This document shows positions 50,136 through 62,151 of a stretch of 64,000 nt of DNA, piece after piece. The translations under genes were made by a program, and so were the position numbers. Origin of the DNA: Phoronis australis (taxonomy: Eukaryota; Phoronida; Phoronidae); assembly GCA_002633005.1 (NCBI GenBank), contig NMRA01000042.1, forward strand, positions 729,134 to 793,133. The letters run 5' to 3'. Below the pieces are notes generated by a model, which saw only the letters and a list, made by a program, of their open reading frames with translations, was not told where the DNA came from and ran no database searches. How positions within the stretch are numbered: position 1 is the stretch's first letter; each line of letters starts with the position of its first letter.

Positions 50136-50309
50136 GGAATATCAGTCATGGAGACAGAGAAGCCACACCAGACGGTTCCAACACGCAACGATGGCGGCAG
50201 TCAGCAAACTCACAGTGTTGGATTCATTGGCGGAAAACAAGAAAAAGCTTCTAGTGGAAGAAATTTATTACAATCATCACACCTAAAACATTCTACAGTA
50301 CATTCCTAA
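50136..50309 (+). other. Possible exon of an unidentified gene
   Basis: An acceptor-like tract (caaaaatttcag) is followed by sequence with two overlapping open frames. One contains ATG in a good context (acgATGGcg) and encodes MAAVSKLTVLDSLAENKKK, ending at TAA after VEEIYYNHHT; the other stays open to the end of the segment. The composition is more coding-like than its surroundings. No family is recognised and no partner exon was found, so this could be a non-coding or chance exon. Confidence 0.22.
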
Positions 50310-50398
50310 TGAACAGAGCTTTTCTAAAGTTGTATTGTAAATTGCAATATAAGCCAAGGCCATTATGCAATAATCATTCGTGACACTCCTAAGAATCG

Positions 50399-50541
50399 GG
50401 GCCCAGTTGCATAAAAGTTATCCCCTGTATAGCAACAATAATGGGGCACCAGTTGTTATGGTTGAACAATGTAACTGACCTCATGCAACAATCAAACTTA
50501 TTCAGGGGATAACTTTGAAGTTTTATGCAACTCAGCCCAGA
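50399..50541. mobile_element. Small inverted-repeat element (about 140 bp)
   Basis: The left arm gggcccagttgcataaaagt, then tatcccctg, is the inverse of the right arm caggggataactttgaagtt, then ttatgcaactcagccc. The core is about 75 bp. It has no coding capacity; a MITE or fold-back element. Confidence 0.8.
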
Positions 50542-51299
50542 TGATCTAACAACAAGGATATCAGAACAATTTTAACTGTATTGTAATACCCGTATGTAGA
50601 GAAACTAAACTTTGTGTTTGGAATGTTTCCCAATACATTACAAAAAAATTAAAATTCACCATATACCTCAGTTTCATGATCAAAATTTTAACACCCCATT
50701 GTACAACAATCAATAGAACTGATAAAATATATCACATACACATAGCAAAAATTTGATCCAACAAATTTATAAATACCTTATCAATGTAACCTGAGTTTAT
50801 AGTGTCCTTTTCCATGGTAGCAATTGTTCTTAATTTCTTCAAACATATTTTTTCCTCAGGAGCTACATTTCCTTTTATTTGTCACCATGACATAGCTATG
50901 TTCTGACAGAGCAGCACCACTGAATTAAGCCTTCAAGCTAGTAGGACGAGTTGGATGGAAAGTTAGACTTACAGAGATGCCACATTTTTACATCCATTTC
51001 CCACTGAGTGACAAGAAGGGGACCCTGCAAGTGACTATTGCCACTTTTTCCAATCAGTCATCAAAATACCACTGTTGTGCAGCGCACGTGAGATAACCAA
51101 ATGATTCACTCAAAGAACTCCCAAGAATTCCAATATCGCAAAATGATTCAGTAAGAGAAACATAAACTTCATCAAGTCAGATTCTCTTCTACAGCAGTTT
51201 GTGCCAAATTTCATAATGGTCCATTAAGAACTTTGGCACCTACAGAAGATGCCAAAAACTTAGGGGTGCACAATACAAAGAATTTATCTGCAATTGAAA

Positions 51300-54200
51300 G
51301 GGCGTGGTTGCCCTACAAGAAATGTAACGCCGAGTTTTGAAATGCGTCCACAAATGCACCACAAATGGTGTGCTTTTGTTTATTTGTATCATAAAAATGG
51401 TGCAGAAACATCCAATCCATCCAAAAACGGGAACATGCTATTGCTTCCTTGACACAAAGCTATTTACCAAATTTCATAAAATCTGTCAAGGAACTTCAGA
51501 GAAACAAAGACCAAACAAAATGAAATTGCCGCCAGGAGGCACAGCGTTTGTTGGATCGGGCTGAAAGTCCTTGCTGTCTGTTATTAGTTTCATATAAATA
51601 CACTTACTAAATTTAATAAAGGTCCTGCAGTGGGCTTAGGAGATACAGCTATGAGTGCAAAACAAAACAAAACTACCACTAGGAGGCGCCACAGTAATCG
51701 AAGTCTTCATCGCCAACTGTCGTCTTCACACTGAGAACATATACGCCAATTTTCAAAACTGTCTTTAGAATGGTTTGGTTGATATAGAGATGTGGACAGA
51801 CTGAAAACAGAAAAAAATGGCCACTAGGTGGTACAAAATACCTCGATTCCATCCAAAATCAAAAGGATAGCGTCATCTCACCAATAGAAGCCTCTAGTCA
51901 AAATTTTATGAAAATCCGTTGAGGACCTTTGAAATTACAGACTGACCTAAACGTAAAAAAGCCCTAAAATTGCCTGTAGGGGGCACACCAGTAGTCAGAT
52001 CCGTCTGTAAGTTGTCGTAGTCCGTTGTCAACATCATAACACTTGCTAACGGTTTAGGGTAGATAGGCATGGGCGCAAAAAACAAACTGCGACTAGGAGG
52101 CGCCACAGTAGTCAAAATGGTCGGAAAATCATCGTCAGCCATGTTGAAGACCTTTGTAGACACAGGGGTAAAAAAAAATATAAAAATTGCCACTAGGGGA
52201 CTCACCAGTAGTCAGATCCGCTGAAACATCGTCATTGTCCGTTTTCAAAATCATATAAACATACCTGCTAAATTTAGTAAAGATCCTGCAAACAGTTAAG
52301 GAGACACAGTCATGGGCGCAAAAAACAAAACTGCCACAACGAGGCGCCACAGTAGTCGAAGTTATCGGAAAATCATTGTCTGCCATCTTCTTCATAGTAA
52401 AAACAAACATGCCAATTTTTTATTACTCTTTCAACGGTTTGATTGATAGAGGGGTGGACGCCAAAATAACAGACTTGATAACAGTAAAAATGGCCATTAG
52501 GTGGCGCAACTACATCAAATCCATCCGAAAACGGGAAGATAGTGTCATCTTTCTAATAGATGCCTATATGTCAAATTTTATGAAAATAGGATGAGTACCT
52601 TTGAAGACAGAGGTAAACGTAAAAAAATAAAATTGCCACTAGGGGGCACACCGGTAGTTGGATCCGTCCAAAAGCTTGCTCATGCCGTTCCATTCGTGAA
52701 AGAAATACATGTGCGAAATTTCATGAATGATACGCTAAACGATTTTGGAGATAGAGCAGCTATACAGAGATGACGGCATAATGCGTCCACATATAAATAT
52801 GTGGGGGCATAAAAACTAAGCGGATCTGTTAGAAAGTGGTCAACATCCTTGTGATATTAGAAAGAACACACGAATTTCAAAAAGATCCAAAAGGGGTTTA
52901 TAGGAAATACAACTACGGACGTCAGACATTGTCTGTCAGACGTTGTACATTGATAACAATATGCACTCACATAATTTGGCAACATGAAAATACGAAACAT
53001 CTAAAAATAAAAGCTGACAAGCAATTAAAACAAGAGCAACGCAGAGCATTGAAATGCGCCCACGAATGCATTGCAAATGGTGTGCTTTTAGGGTTATCTA
53101 TTTGTATCATAAAAATGGCCACTAGATGGCACAAAAACAATTAATCCAAAAACAGGGGTGTTTACTTACACTATCCTAAAAATGGCCACTACATGGAGCA
53201 AAATAAGTCAAATCCATATGAAAGCGAAAGCACGTCATGGTTTCTTTAATAGAAAGCTATTTACCAAAGCTCATAAAAATCCGTTAAGGAGCTTCAGAGC
53301 AACAGGGGAAAATAGAAAAAATTGCCACTAGGGGGCAGAGTTCGTCGGATCCATTTGAAAGTCGTTGTCCGTTGTCGACTTATACACGTGCTAAATTTAA
53401 CAAAGATCCTGCAGTGGGTTTAGGAGATACAGCTATGGAAGCAAAAAAAAACAAAACTGCAACTAGGAGGTGCCACAGTAGTCAAAGTCATTGCAAAATC
53501 ACCGTCAACCATCCTCTTCACACTAATAACAAATATGCCAATTTTCATAATCATCCTTAGGGCAGTACGGTCCATTGAGGGGCGAACGACAAAAAGCAGA
53601 CTCAAAAACAGTAAAGTGGCCACTAGATGGTGCAAAATACGTCGAATCCATCCAAAAACTGGAATATGTCATCACTTCTTTACTAGAAAGCTATTTATTA
53701 AGTTTCAGAAAAACAGAGGAAAATAATACAATTGCCACTAGGGGGCACAGCGATCGTCGGATATTTTTCAAAGTCGTTGCCCGTTGTCAACTTCATATAA
53801 TTACTCTTCCTAAATTTAATAAAGCACCTGCAGTGGATTTAGGAGATACAGCTATGGGCGCAAAAACGTATCACAAGGAGGCGCCAAAATAGTCAGTTAT
53901 CCGAAAATCACCGTCAGCCGTCATCTTCACAATAAAAACATATATGCCAATTTTTAAAATCATCCATAGAGTGGTTCAGTTGACAGAGGGGTGAATGCCA
54001 AAAACAGCAAAATGGCCATTATGTGGCACAAAAGAAATTGCACCCTCAACCGTCATATTCACAGTAAGAACATACATGCCAATTTTCAAAATCATCCTTA
54101 AAGTGGTTCGGTTGGCAAAGGGATGAATGCCAAAAAACAGCAAAAGTGGACACTAGGTGGTGAAAAAGAAATTGAAATCGTTATCTCTCAAATAAATGCT

Positions 54201-54870
54201 TACCTGTGAAAATTTTATGAAAATCTGATGAGGAAGTTTTAAGATACAGAGGTAAACGTAAAAACCTAAAATTGCCACTAGGTGGTACGCCAGTAGTCCA
54301 ATCCATTGAAGTCATCATCATCCTTTGTCAACTTCATATAAATACTCTTACTAAATTTAATAGATATCCTGCAGAGCTTTTACCAGACATAGCCATAGGC
54401 GCAAAAATCAAACAAAAGTATCACTAGGAGGCGCCATAGTAGTCAAAGTCGTCCGAAAATCATCGTCAGCCGCCTTCTTTACAGTAAGAACATACACGAG
54501 AACTTTAAAAACCATCCTTAGCGTGGTTTGGTTGATAGAAGGGTGGATGCCAAAAAACAGACACAAAACAGTAAAAATGGCCACTAGGTAGCTCAAAAAT
54601 ATGAATCCATTCAAAAACAGGATGATAGCGTCACGGTCATCTCATAAATAGATGCCTATAAGCCAAGTTTCGTGAAAATCTGTTGGGGACCTTTGAAGAT
54701 ACAGAGGTAAACATAAAAAACTAAAATTGCCACTAGGTGGCACACCAGTAGTCAGGTCTGTCTGAAATTTGTCATCTTCCGTCAGCTTCACATAGCAACA
54801 CATCTGCAAAATCTCCTCAAGATCCTGTGAGGGGTTTAGGAGATATACACTAGTAGACGCCCGACATCCG
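51300..54870 (+). repeat. Higher-order repeat array 2 with CTCF-like motifs
   Basis: More than twenty monomers of the family in array 1, in the same orientation. Well-kept motif copies start at 51529 (CCGCCAGGAGGCAC), 51676, 51821, 52494, 52636 (CCACTAGGGGGCAC), 53119, 53325 (CCACTAGGGGGCAG), 53735, 54275, 54581 and 54730 (CCACTAGGTGGCAC). Types a, b and c cycle with a period of about 430 to 460 bp, with deletions near 52090-52190 and 52800-53030. The head segment (aacaagagcaacgcagagca) recurs internally at 53031, so at least two elements are joined. The right edge is at about 54870, before a TA microsatellite. Confidence 0.85.
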
Positions 54871-54878
54871 GACAGACA

Positions 54879-54907
54879 GTGATATATATATATATATATA
54901 TATATGT
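54879..54907. repeat. (TA)n microsatellite
   Basis: A run of about twelve TA units just beyond the end of array 2. Confidence 0.9.
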
Positions 54908-56076
54908 AGTCACATAATAAGTGAGTGCAATCACCAGTCAGCAAAACTTGGAAAAGAAATGTGCGACACTTCCATGGCATTGTGACTGCAATAACACAAT
55001 GTTGAGAGAATCAAAAATTGTTCAATAGTCCTGAACAGCCAAGGCAAAGCCTGGCTATGGCACTAATACAACATATTTTCAATCTACGAAGTGATAACAT
55101 GATTTCAATGAAAATAAATTTTTCACAGTGTAATGCAAACAGCAAATTCAAGTCAATTAAAGGTAAAATACATCATTCAGGTTGTAAAAATAACGCACAA
55201 GCAGCTCATGAACTCTACACATAATAACACAACACTCATTCAAGGGAATATATTGACACAACATCTACATTTGAGAGAAATTGAAATACAATTACAAGTA
55301 GAAAGCACCAGATGCATTTCTTTGTGCCTCCCAGTAATCCTTCCTAACTATAAGCAAAAACCAAATTGGCAAAAGAGAAGTTTACAAAATGATGACACAT
55401 ACCGATAGTTCATACAAACGCTTGCATTCTAAAACGAGCAACACGAGGATTGCAGAGATACAGCACACGACACGAGACATCCTATAGTGCATCCACATTT
55501 AATATGGGGCAAAAAGAAGAAAACCCAGTAACAGCATAACATAAAAATGCACAAAGGGAAAATTGTAGCTATGCTCCCTTACATTATGGTGCTTTAAGAT
55601 TGGTAAAAATGACTACTCACCAACATTTGAGAGCAACTTATGAATTCTAAGGCAAAAATGCTTCAGTTCGGGACGAAATATGTCACACAGGTGAAATTTC
55701 GTTTTTGTCAAATTTCTCAACAAAACTACTTTTTCAGGAAAATTTATTTGCTTTTATCATGGTTTGTATGGTGTAGTTATTACCAAACATTTGGTAAAAT
55801 ATTGAGCATTTGCAACAATGTGGTAAGCCTCCGAGAAATAGAAATAAGTCAACTTTAGCCATTAGTTTTGTCCAAATTGAAGAATTTTGACCGTAACACC
55901 TGGCAATTCCTTTGTGTGCCCTGACTCGGTGTATATCGACGGTTCTTTCAAATGCAAGCTTGTTAAGCTTATTAATGCAACCATTATGCACCAGCTAAGT
56001 TTTGAAAAGCATAAAGCAAATGACTGAGATCAGTATGGCCTATTTAATGTCAGCTATATGCAGGTATTTCAAAACC

Positions 56077-56255
56077 CTTTTTTTCAATAACTGCAGGCGG
56101 TCTGGCACAGGTTGTACCTGACGTGCGCAAACCGCCCATGTGAGCCCACAAGCACTTATCACTTGGAACCATTTTTATGCTTCATTAACATATAGTTAAA
56201 ACTGAGCTGAGGAGCTAGAAACCTGACTCAAGGGTTAAGCAATGTGGCACAGTGA
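56077..56255 (-). mobile_element. 5'-truncated copy of the tRNA-derived SINE
   Basis: Read on the minus strand it gives aacccttgagtcaggtttct, agctcctcagctcagttttaa, gggctcacatgggcggtt and cagaccgcctgcag, matching the body of the SINE at 6514-6755. The B box is missing, so the copy is cut in its tRNA head. Confidence 0.82.
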
Positions 56256-56487
56256 GACAAATGCATAAAAACCCATTTACTTAAACATAATTACTTCCTG
56301 TACAGAACAAAATATTCTATAAGATTGTAATACTTCAGTATACATGTAACTACGACAACCTCCCCTTTTAGTTTTCTTTTAAAAACAACCCGTCTAAGGT
56401 TTTGCAAAAATGTAGAGACAATACTGCCTCAGCTCCAGGGTTTGTATTAAATAGTCTCAAGCATGACCTTTCCTTGACCTGAAGCCA

Positions 56488-56646
56488 TGGGTGGATCCAG
56501 GATTTTGAGTTAGGGGGCCAGCGCAGAGTATTAGCCAGGATTTTGCCCATCAGACATTCACACCCCCGAACTGCCAAATGTAATCTGAGAATTTTAGGGG
56601 GGGGGGNGGCATGGCCCCCTTGGCCCCCCCGCTAAATCTGCCACTG
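56488..56646. mobile_element. Short G-rich-end DNA element, copy 2
   Basis: The left end (ca)tgggtggatccagg pairs with the inverted right end cagtggcagatttag. The repeat gaagcca flanks it at 56481-56487 and 56647-56653. The interior carries a G run with N at 56607 and a C run. It is a deletion derivative of the family at 28110-29088. Confidence 0.82.
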
Positions 56647-58519
56647 GAAGCCACATTATCAGCAAGAAAAGTGATTGCTAAGATTATACCCAGTGCGTAT
56701 TTGAACCTAGAACTTTTGTGCTTGCAAACAAACGTTCCACTACCGGTGCTAAATCTACATGTAAATTACACTGTATTTTTAACTTATGTACTTAACTGAT
56801 ACAGTCACCAGTCTTGATTTCAGCAAATGTCTGGCAGAAAATGGAGACTAGGTGATTTGTTTTTTCATAGTTCTGGTCAAAGCTTCAAAAAGTCTAACCC
56901 ATTCATAAATAATTCCAAGCATTTTGGGTTGTATAAACTATAACCCTTTTACCGGTTGTCTGTGATTATCTTCTGTCAACAACAACTCTAGGAGCTCCAT
57001 GCAACTTCCACAACTGAAAACATACAAAATAGAACAAATACCTGGTAAGTAAAAATACAGACTGGAAGTTGGAAGTCAAAAGAAGAGGCATTGAATGATT
57101 TGTGAGTTAACGAAACAAATGGAGAAGTACTTGACAAACAGTGCAGTTACAATGGGCAACAAGTTCTTGGAAAGTGATTAGCTCATTTTTTTTTGGCATA
57201 TAAATTAGAAGCAGAGATGGGGCAATCTTGTCTAAGTAAAATCGCTTGGGTAAAAATTGCAAAACAAATCATAGAACTCTAGCCCAGGAATGCAAACTCA
57301 TGCACATGACCAATGTATTTTATTGTCAAAGCTTGTGAATCCTAGTCACGAGAATTTTCAATGTATGAATTTCTGGCAGTCTGCTCAACTGAGTTTTGAT
57401 GGAGTGTTGTAGTAATCAAATCAAGCCTAATTTCATAACTTCATTTTCATTTTGACATTTTTGTTCATCAAGTGAGACTTTTGAGCAACGGTTCTAGACA
57501 ACTAGCGATTTCCTGGCAAAATTAGTCAACAAACCCGACAATTACATCGATCACTTTCTATACCCACCGACCCGTGACACAGGGCGGATACCGAGAATAG
57601 TCTGGAACCTGATATCGTTTCATCTCCAGTAATAGAACCATTTTGGACGACCTACCGAACAACATGCTACCAGCTTTTCAACAAGACATTTTTGGGTGTT
57701 AAAATCATGTTAGCACGCCACGGAAAGAAGATACATTTGGCTTGTGAGTGTTTGTTCTGCAGTAAATGAATAGTTTAGCCCCTACTAGAAGGCGTTTTTA
57801 CACAACTTTCGAAAAACACTTGCCGATCTGTCTAAAAAATGACCTGTTGTGACAGCGGTTAACGTCAAATACCTCTGTTTCAAGTTTCATTGAAATCCAT
57901 TAATTATAGTTCCCCCAAAGGAGCTGAACAAGAGCAATACAAAGCAGTGCTAAAATTCGACCAAAAACCAAATTATGCATGGAAATTGCCGTAACATTTT
58001 TCAAAATCTGTTAATTCTCTAGAAACTAATTTTTCCAAAAATTACTGAAATACCCCACACCTTAGCACTAGGAGGAGAACATTGACAAATGACAAGTAAC
58101 ACCCCATTGCCAAATTTCATCGAAATATCATCAGTTTTTTTCAAGATATCAAATATCAAGCAGACAACTGGGGTCTGTTTCATGAAAAGTGACTTACGAT
58201 TTAAGACTGAAATTTGGTCTTATGTTTAATTGAAATCTTTCCATCAATTATCTAGAAATCAACCCTAAATGCTCTCATGCGATACAACACTGAGAAGGAT
58301 ATTGCTCCCTTGGCCATGGGGGAAGGGTAGATTAAAGAGTGGCAGGCACCATCCTTGTGTTGCTATTTACCAATATCCCAAATTTCATTAATATTCAACT
58401 GTGTGTTTTATGATTTCAAGCAGACAACTGCACAAGACGACAACAATATGTGACCAGACGCACGAATGTGCACATACAAATACACACACATATCTGGGCG
58501 CAGGAAAACAAAAACTCAC

Positions 58520-61500
58520 TTCTTTCACTTGATCCATATCTAAGTTGCCCTTTACTATATATCTTTCAGAACAACTGTATTCTCCATCTAAAATAAAATC
58601 CAAGTACAAGTTTTTATGTCAAATAAAAATACATCTAAGATTAACCTAATATTCCTAAAATAAATCAGTCAAATCATTTCAGAAATCAATGCTCGGTTAT
58701 CAACATTTAAACTACTTATTGAATGTTTTATAACGGAGAAAAGTTTGACTTACAAGTCCAGTTACCACAACAAATCAATTTTTGTTTTACATGCAAGAGG
58801 AAAAACAAATTAGAACTACAAAAGTTGGATATTAATACATATGATTCATTGGTTATCTACGGTTACATGGCAGTACTCCAAAGGTACTCTAAGTCTGAAG
58901 TTGCACTAGTCCGAAGGAGTGCATGTTTCTGTGTACATGATTCTTCCATGCGCCACTGAATGAACTCAGCGTTTGAACTCGTGTGACATTGATGACAGTA
59001 CTTGGTGCTTAACACCTATCAGAAGCTTTTGCCATGAAAAAAAGAAGCAAAACGAATAACGTTATCATTGTTGACCATGAATTATGGCTCGATCATTAAA
59101 CTTGCAAAAATTTGAGTCGCAAAAGCTGACGCACAGAGGTGAACGTTCCCTTTCACCAAAAATCTCAAATCAAGCCATTGATTTGACTTGATTTTCGTGA
59201 TGATTTTCGGGCACATCAGTGAGCTTCGTAGAATGCCAACAAATTTTGAAATCAACATTTTATGGGTCAGTTCCGTCATGTTTGTACACCTTTAGTCTCT
59301 AGTGCGCCTTCAGACCAGTGCCTCTTTGGACCAGTGCACTTTCGGACGAGTGAGCTGCTCCCAATTCCTACTCTTTTAATGGAACTCCTGCAATTTCGTA
59401 GGCCTAAATCAACTACCTGGCATCCATCCATGCTCACACAGATTACATTGACCTAAACAAATACTTACAGTCATGTTTGTAGCTTTCCAGAACTTCATTT
59501 ATGAATTTATCTACGTTTTGGATGCTTTGTGCCTTGTCTTCCCTCAAATAGACTTCATGCATTACTGTTTTTTCTTCTTCTTCACCAGCTGGAACTTCTA
59601 AATAAACCAAGTGGTCTGACATATGGCCAAACGAATATACCAATGGCAGTTCTGCACAGGCAACTTCACCAGAGCAAGCAGGTGCTGGCCTTATGCCAGC
59701 CGTCATCAGCTTGATACACAATTGATTCCAGCCTATATAACCAAGGCCATCTCCTTCCTGAGGTGTAAGGCACCTAATCAAATGGTTGGTGAATTGACTG
59801 TTGTACTCACCACAGCCTGCTCCGAAGGCCATTTGTTCAAAATCGCTGGCTGCAATTATACGGCACGAGGTCTTTGTCTTGGTTATCTTGAATTGCAACT
59901 TAGGTTGCAAAGCTCGACAACAGTCCATAAATAGAACAACATCTGCATTCTTTGTATTTGACATTATGTCTCGTAACTTATTTGGTGGCAAGATATCTTC
60001 TAATAATAAAAGATTTTTATTAGCATGGCCTGAGTAGAAGAATATCAGTCTCTTTCGTTTGCTGCAATCCAACTCATTCATTTTCTTTATTACTTGCTTC
60101 AGCTTTTCCTGTACGGGAGATGCAGTAAGGTTTTGCTTTTCAGTTTCCCACGTCAGAAATGTTACATTTGATTCCCTGAAAAAAAAAACTTACAAGAGTA
60201 AGCACCAACAGGTTCAGGCTATCAGCTAGAAGGACTTCACAAAATTAAATTCAAAGAATCCAGAATTTTCTCTTGCCATCTAATACATGACAAAATCCGT
60301 GTTCAGCGAGTTATACCACATCAAATTCATTGAACTCAGTTGTAATACTGGTAATACTTACGGGCAAAACAGCAAAATTAATCAAGCTTAAACATATACC
60401 ATTTCATTTCAGACTTAAGTGCAACATTATTAACTTCTCACAATGATTTTCCTCATATGCACAAGTGACACTGAATGAGTTAAAAAGAGCTCATGTATAC
60501 ATACAATATATGGCACCATTAGCTAAGTTTGCTTCGTAGACAAGTGAGCATAGCAATGAACGGCATCATTGAAATGTGCTCACAGTGCACCACAAAGAGA
60601 ATGTTTCTAGGGGTGTTCATTGCTTTCATGTACCATTATCAGACTACTGTGTCCACTATGATATACCACCTATCACCTCTCTGTCAAGGTCAACAAAAAT
60701 ACAACTTCTTTGAATACAATCAATGGACATTGAAAATCAGGCCCACATCTAAAATGGCGAACAGGAGATGCCATGATGGCGTTTTTCCGTTCAGTGACTT
60801 TATCAGACGTAGAGGGTTGTGAGCATGTGATAACTTCTCGCTTCTTTGTTGACTGCTAAACACAGTCATTTGTCTGTTATGACAACAGGCAGGCCAATTA
60901 TCTACCAGGCTTATTACATGACCCAGTGCAAATTGGTACATTCGGAAAGAACAGATTGTCGTAACTTTGGTTGTTGTTGGGCGATTTTGGCAATTCAAAA
61001 GCTTAGCATGGTCACCATTTGATAAGGATTTCAGAAATGCTATTAGTTTATGTTCAAATATGTTATAACTTAACTTTTATTTTTAGCGGAGGTCAAGACT
61101 CACTTTATCATAGTCCATTTTAGGATAGGTTCCTAATTATTTGGGTCACTGCCTCGAAGGCATATTTTGAAAGGGTGAAGTTTCGGAGACCCTGGTACAC
61201 TGCCTTTGGCGGTGTTTCAAATTCCCTTAAAACATGAGTTGCCAATTTTCTGGTGGCTGGTAAAATGATACCCGCAAGGAAGTGAAGACCATCAATCTTC
61301 AAGAGTTTAAATGAGCAATCAGGTTAATGTGATTTAAAGACTTGATTCCTTTTTGATCTGCTGTTTGAATTTAAACCACTAATCCTATTCCTAAGTCAAC
61401 AAAAATGCATTCATTGTCATTTGAATTGTGAGTACATTTTTGGGGCACCTGCAGAACTGTCCAAATTTCAGCCATATCATTGAAACTTATTTCAGATAGG

Positions 61501-62151
61501 CCAATGTGTAGTCAAACCAGATGGTTACAGACAACATCACCCCTCAGACCATGGGCTGAGATGTAAGCGATGAAAATTCCAGGATACCTTTACAACTACC
61601 GGAATGTTTTTTCCGCGTAAGCGAATTATTCATGGCATGGTACAAACTATTTTTCCTTTGGCAGTTTTGTGTTCCAAATAATAGAGATAGAAGTCAACTG
61701 TTCGAACTATTAGATAAAAAATATAGGTGAAAACAATGAATTACTGAGGGTAGCCAAGGCCTGCTCTGTACAAACTTTCAAAATGAAAATTAAAAATATT
61801 AGTACTACTGTCACCCTAATTTTTTATTATGGGTCTCATTATCTTGAGAACATCAGAAGCCCGAGGCCATATAATTAATTACAACAGCACAGTGTCTTTG
61901 ATTTAAGCCGCCAAACTCTGAGGTATGCAAACCAGTCAAGTTGCCCAATCTCGACCCATTAGGATTCTTTTCACGTCCACAGCACTATGGAAATGAGTAA
62001 GCTGTCAACTGGACCAAAACAAATATTACCTACCTTATTCCTCCAATTCGTGGATCTGTCATGATGTTTTTGAATCGAGTAGCATCTCTGTGGTAATTGC
62101 GCCGTGCCTCATCTTTTCCACCAATGACAAACAAATAATGGTGTCTGTTAC
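58520..62151 (-). CDS. Caspase-fold (peptidase C14-like) protein, internal exons
   Basis: Minus-strand exons 62151-62034, 60175-59469 and 58587-58520 join with GT-AG borders and matching phases. The order fits a C14 caspase-like domain: first strand HHYLFVIGG with RRNYHRDATRFKNIM; strand ESNVTFLTW; strand RLIFFYSGHANKN with the catalytic-type histidine (codon 60027-60025); and VVLFMDCCRA with the catalytic-type cysteine (codon 59919-59917). Then follow SQFTNHLIRCL, an acidic EEEE loop, and a helix with VDKFINEVLESY. Metacaspases and caspase-like proteins use this His-Cys dyad for Cys-dependent cleavage. Here the usual SGHG reads SGHA; the effect on activity is unknown. The start codon and last exon are not identified, and 62151 begins in mid-codon. 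It could be part of a larger multidomain protein. Substrate and role are not predictable. Confidence 0.78.
59280..59360. repeat. Short tandem motif of about 17 bp
   Basis: The motif gcctctttggaccagtgcac has three degenerate copies in a row (ccttcagaccagtg, ctttggaccagtg, ctttcggacgagtg). A related piece, actagtccgaaggagtgcat, is inverted near 58906. It lies beside the caspase-like exons. Confidence 0.5.
60176..62033 (-). other. Intron of the caspase-like gene
   Basis: Donor gtaggt at 62033, acceptor ttttttttcag at 60176 (minus strand). It contains a fragment like the head of the CTCF-like repeat (60540-60650: cattgaaatgtgctcaca) without its motif monomers, and copies of two dispersed families (61135-61510 and 61850-61990). 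Confidence 0.65.
61135..61510. repeat. Dispersed repeat, copy B
   Basis: It matches 9280-9900 in block order: tctggtggctggtaaaatga, tttgaatttaaaccacta, cctaagtcaacaaaa, ttgtcatttgaattgtgag and cttatttcagatagg. Confidence 0.65.

Larger units (their letters stand above)
46331..51300. other. Intergenic region between STOX and repeat array 2
   Basis: It is mostly AT-rich DNA. It holds a TATA-type promoter candidate (47758), a diverged dispersed element (about 48200-48460), a possible exon (50136-50309) and a small inverted-repeat element (50399-50541). No gene can be firmly supported. Confidence 0.45.
54908..58519. other. Repeat-bearing region downstream of the recognised caspase-like exons
   Basis: The 3' exons of the caspase-like gene should lie on the minus strand here, but none could be recognised. 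Identified contents are a truncated SINE (56077-56255) and a short G-rich-end element (56488-56646). A fragment like the head of the CTCF-like repeat lies near 57931 (aacaagagcaatacaaagca). Confidence 0.45.

Noticed and set aside
40911-54870. CRISPR array or centromeric satellite
   Set aside because: Repeats are about 150 bp and variable, lack unique spacers, and have a defined head with mobile-element behaviour in a gene-rich region.
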